NCBI GenBank assembly: GCA_947462335.1
Contig: OX381708.1
Coordinates: 2,046,001 to 2,110,000 of the forward strand
Direction of reading: 5' to 3'
Length of the DNA stretch: 64,000 nucleotides
Origin: Harmothoe impar
Lineage: Eukaryota > Annelida > Polychaeta > Phyllodocida > Polynoidae
Under the pieces are notes generated by a model. The model worked only from the letters and a program-made list of their open reading frames with translations. It was not told where the DNA came from and searched no databases. A program made the position numbers and the translations under genes. Of the stretch, positions 60,650 through 64,000 are shown piece by piece. The first letter of the stretch is position 1, and the number at the start of each line of letters is the position of its first letter.

Positions 60650-62014
60650 CTAATACTTGGCAGTTTTCCTGTTGACCTTCATCCTAGACTGCTGAGCCCC
60701 TTCTATGGAAGTTGTCATCTTTTCAAACAAAGCCGTAAAAAATGAGGCATCCATGACCGGTGCCTTTTTCTGGGAAGGCTCCTTCTTTAGTGGAGGGTTC
60801 CCTTTCCCCTCCGGTTTCTTGCTCCGCCACACAGGTTTAGAGGTTTTTCCATTCCTCTTAAACTGTGCGGCTAACGCAGTAGCATCCTCCTCACTATCCT
60901 CGTCCTCTGATAGGTCCGGCGACCTATCCAGGATCGCCGCTGCTCATAGCGGAACACGATCCCCAAGAAGCGACTTCTTGAGAGCATGTATCTTGATGGT
61001 CTTTAAAAGGTCATCCAAGGAGGTATCAGCCCTCCAGGTATCATACACAATGTGTTGTACCTCCGGATCTCTTAGTCCAGCTACGAACTGTGAGAACAAC
61101 TCCTAAGAAAATAAGGCATCACGGATCCCCGAAGATGGGTGTACCTTTTTCAGGAGTCTCATCAAGGCTAGACCAAACACCCTCGGGGCCTAGTTCTTCC
61201 CCTGGACCCGCTTCTTGAAAGCGACCATGGGATCTGTCCGAGCGGAACCCCCGAACAACATAGTGCATGTTTCCACCAGTTGTTTGAATGTTCCCCTCGG
61301 CCCACAATCATCCTTCCAACGGCAATGAGGCCATCTCCCATCCGTAACCCCTTACAGATGTATGGAATAACCTCACTCTGGTCCCATCCACTGTGCTCCA
61401 CTCTCCTCTACCGTAGCGCCAAGCCACTCCTCCTAGGAGTTTTTCTGCCAATAAGGACTAGGTTCACTAGCAATCCGCCGAGCTGCGTTGGTCGAGCCCA
61501 GGATCTCCGACGTGATGGACAAACATTTTATGACCGCTGCCGAAGCGTCGGGCTGAATTCCCACGTTGTGCAACCCAATCCCGGCTATAGCTGGATTGGT
61601 ATCGAACAGCTCCTGCATGGCTGCACTCAACAGGGACCGCCTAGGAGTCTTTTTTAGACTCCTTCCACCTCCTGCGGCTGGCGGGTTCGTCTGCCCCTTC
61701 AATCAATCCAGATAAGCCTGGTACGTTCCGTACGCAACTATCTCCTTCGTCGGATCGATCCCTTGGTTATACCACCAATTCTTCTCAGTATCAGACATGT
61801 ATTGACACTGTTGGGACAAAGCCGTCAGGAACTGATGCTCTGCCTTCTCTTTTTCAAGTAGTTTGGCCTGGTCCGAGGCTTCCTGTTCCCGCCGGGCCTC
61901 CTCCACCTTAACCTTGCAAGCTTCCCCAGCCGCCTTCAAACCCTCTGCTAGGGCTCTCAGCATGGCTGCCTCTTGTTCAGCCAACTGCTCTGCCACAGCA
62001 GCATTCTCCACCAT
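60650..62014 (-). pseudogene. Gypsy-A gag core and C-terminal part, broken
   Basis: Pieces in alternating frames match Gypsy-B gag: an N-terminal coiled coil (EQLAEQEAAMLRALAEGLKA), NWWYNQG, IAGIGLHNVG, then a core with VIPYICKGLRMGD, frames giving RTDPMVAF- and RVFGLALMRLL-like text, and a basic end with KKPEGKGNPPLKKEPSQKK. Several stops and frameshifts are present. No CCHC knuckle was seen. Confidence 0.75.
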
Positions 62015-62023
62015 TCGCTTCCG

Positions 62024-63176
62024 CTACATCTCTAGTGCTGCTTCCTGCGCCTGGTAGACTTCCCGTCGCTGATCCTCCAAGGCTTTTTGCTCCTGGAACA
62101 TCTTCTCGATCTGGGCGGTTTGCAACTTGGTCAAGGAGCTTAGGGTATGAAAGCCCTTCACTGCTTCCTCTTGAGCCGCATAGGCTTTTTCGTGTTCTGC
62201 TTCCAACTCCTTTTGTTGTTGGAGTATTTTCTTATTCTGAGCCCCTTGCCACTCAGCTTCCGAGGCTCTGCTTCGCCAGATCCTGAAGGTCCAGCAGCCA
62301 AGTTTTTCTCCATCTGCTTATCCCGGGTATACCTACCAGGGGTAAGTCTATGTATACTCACCATGCCTCGACCACTAGCCTTTCCTGGCCTGCCCGGGGT
62401 AGAAGCCAACAGCGCGCCTTCCACAGTTAATCCCTGACCACCAGGTATGTTTGGTGTGTCCGAGAAGCTCATAAAATGCCCTCTGGACATACTGCCATTT
62501 TCTGGCGAAGAAAATGAGGTGCAGATCCAGGCTATCTTTAGCTTCCAACAGAACTGTTGCATTGCCGCCTTCTTCTTTCACAGAAGTTCCACTTTTGACG
62601 TAAGACTACAGCGAGTCTCCTTCAGATTCTTGGCTTCTTGAATCATTTCCATCCGGATAACCTTGTTTTCGTCTGCCATCCGCCTTCTTGCCTGGCACAG
62701 TCTGTTCAGGTCCATATTTGTTGTATCAAATTTGGACCGAACTCTCGACAAGGATTGTGTTAGCTTGTCGTTCAACGTTACCAGCTCCGACAAACGTGCA
62801 TCCTTCTCTTTTAATTTGGAATTGCGATGACATATCGCCCCTTCCAAACACTGTACTTTATCAGTCCATGCTAATGACCAATATGTAGGGCGATGAGTTC
62901 CCTCTGTGCAGTGCAGAGTCGCTCCTGAACTCTCGCTTCTCTGGCGTCGTCAAACTGACCCTCCTCCGAATGTACCTCCATCCGAGGTGTGGGTGCAGCT
63001 TGTCCGGACCCCCCGACACAGAATGTCGACAGGTTTATGTCCTGGAGAGATCGATTGATTAGACCTCTGGCCCTTCCCATCAGAGAGAATCCCCTCCCTG
63101 CTGGGGTCATTGCCCTGCCTCGAGCAACTATTCCACTCGTTGGTGTTACCCTAGTAGCAAGCCCGCACGGGGCCAA
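62024..63176 (-). pseudogene. Gypsy-A gag N-terminal part, coiled coils
   Basis: Frames at 62,871-63,176 (MAPCGLATRVTPTSG, then an acidic helix QFDDAREARVQERL), 62,578-62,847 (LSELVTLNDKLTQSLSRVRS), 62,158-62,562 and 62,024-62,206 (EKMFQEQKALEDQRREVYQA) are Gln/Glu/Lys-rich helices, the counterpart of the Gypsy-B gag N-terminus. Multiple frame changes. Confidence 0.65.
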
Positions 63177-63199
63177 GTTGGTTTTAGCTCGGATTGGCT

Positions 63200-63480
63200 G
63201 TTTGAAGTCGGAAAAACTGAGCTGGGTTTCATGTTGGGCAGATGGCTGGGCTGAAGTGTGGCCCCAATCGGGCTGCCCATTATGGGCTCAGATCAGTTTC
63301 AAAGTGGTCTGCCCGCTTTGGATTCATGTGGGGCAGATGACAGGAACCTGCTCTGAGCCCAATTCGGGCAGCCCACTTGGGGCCACACCAAAGCCCAGTG
63401 CCCTAAACCAACGGGTGCCCAATGGTTAGTCCACTCCGGGCCAATGAGGGCTGAGGTTGGGTTTGGATAGGGCAACTGGT
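63200..63480. repeat. GGGC-rich imperfect inverted repeat
   Basis: GTGTGGCCCCAATCGGGCTGCCC and neighbouring text near 63,256-63,300 faces GGGCAGCCCACTTGGGGCCACAC near 63,343-63,388 in reverse. GGGCAGATG also recurs as a direct word. It may be a foldback or MITE-like element. Confidence 0.6.
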
Positions 63481-64000
63481 CAGGTATTTCTGTTGATTGA
63501 CCCCAGATGTCACTACTATACAATATATAGAGTTTTCCAACAAAGCCAGATGAAATTGACATTATACAATAATACAATAAAATGTGAAAGTGATGTAGAA
63601 TAGGAAACAATGAACAGATGCTCTCACAGTTTGGAAATAAAGTAGACTATATATATTTGAATGAAGAAAAGAAGGTTCTCCAAGCAGCTATCCAGTGTAG
63701 ACACTATTTACGTGGTATTACAATTTGCTTAACACAGTCTCATATGCTCCATGTGGGTATGAACTATGGATTTGAAGGCTAATGTACACCCTAGACACTT
63801 GCTATGCTGCATGTGGCTCAAACCTGATGATAAATGCTTGATACTTCCATTATTGGGTAGGAAGAGTATGATTATGCCTTGGGTTGATTAGCAGGACCTA
63901 GGATATTTGGTTCAACAAATACGAGAAATCATTGTGGAATGATTGAATAGATTCTAAAAACACATAATTATCAAATTAGCTGTTCAAAAACAGATCTGAG
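63481..64000. other. AT-rich, no gene recognised
   Basis: I see only short frames and no repeat boundary up to the end of the window. Confidence 0.5.

Larger units (their letters stand above)
60060..63180 (-). mobile_element. Gypsy-A fragment: gag and protease only
   Basis: On the - strand, frames from 63,176 down to 60,069 give an N-terminal gag with coiled coils, a gag core and a protease of the same family as the copy at 3.8 kb ([20 protein letters not shown]). It stops just after the protease active site. No reverse transcriptase follows and no LTR is recognised. It supplies the gag part that is missing in the first copy. Confidence 0.85.

Overview
This is animal (invertebrate metazoan) nuclear DNA. 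It contains intron-split exons of a TRPM-type ion channel, a CR1/L2-like LINE, several Ty3/Gypsy LTR retrotransposons, MITEs and tandem repeats, and two Polinton/Maverick (adintovirus-like) elements. The species cannot be fixed from the window. The mix of young Gypsy and Polinton elements suggests a marine invertebrate, which is inference. Almost all coding potential belongs to mobile elements. The names Gypsy-A, Gypsy-B, Polinton-1 and Polinton-2 are local to this report.

Layout. 0.6-3.8 kb: decayed LINE (endonuclease plus reverse transcriptase) ending in a short-unit tail. 3.8-12.6 kb: Gypsy-A copy on the + strand. Its gag is missing at the LINE junction, its pol is broken, and a 3-kb accessory region (ORF3) follows pol and is itself split by a putative solo LTR (8.5-9.2 kb). 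13.1-21.8 kb: repeats, namely a hairpin, a 22-bp tandem array, four 0.8-1.0 kb tandem units, a 385-bp tandem duplication carrying a Harbinger-type MITE, a short LTR with a primer-binding site, and a solo LTR with 4-bp target duplication. 23.1-23.6 kb: two TRPM-like exons, the only host coding sequence I can support. 26.4-36.9 kb: Polinton-1, complete with about 0.4-kb terminal inverted repeats (TIRs) and a perfect 6-bp target duplication. 37.1-37.7 kb: pogo/Tigger-type MITE. 37.8-45.1 kb: Polinton-2, a decayed and rearranged relative. 45.4-58.6 kb: Gypsy-B, nearly complete on the - strand, with 521-bp LTRs and CATG target duplications. 58.6-60.0 kb: mostly non-coding, possible LTR debris. 60.1-63.2 kb: truncated gag-protease part of a second Gypsy-A copy on the - strand. 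63.2-64.0 kb: GGGC-rich inverted repeat and AT-rich sequence.

How the parts fit. Polinton-1 encodes a full particle and integration set: packaging ATPase, a conserved protein with an INIVDLL motif, rve-type integrase with a chromodomain-like tail, penton-type minor capsid protein, a basic minor virion protein, double-jelly-roll major capsid protein and an adenain-like protease. It has no protein-primed DNA polymerase B. The diverged Polinton-2 keeps the same gene order and also has none, so this looks like a polymerase-less lineage rather than one deletion. Its TIRs are arrays of CCAAT, CACGTG and GTAAACA sites and may act as promoters. Polinton-1 carries breaks (in-frame stops in integrase, penton and an Ala-rich gene, and one homopolymer frameshift), while ATPase, minor protein, capsid and protease genes read through.

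Both Gypsy families share an unusual post-pol region. It has a small PEGG peptide, a conserved promoter-like block with CCAAT, CGCGAGAC and CGCCATATTG words, and a long ORF3 with a SDDEEW motif, a Cys/His finger-like block and a C-terminal coiled coil. A 514-bp piece of the Polinton-2 capsid gene sits inside the Gypsy-B 3' LTR, apparently by local template switching.
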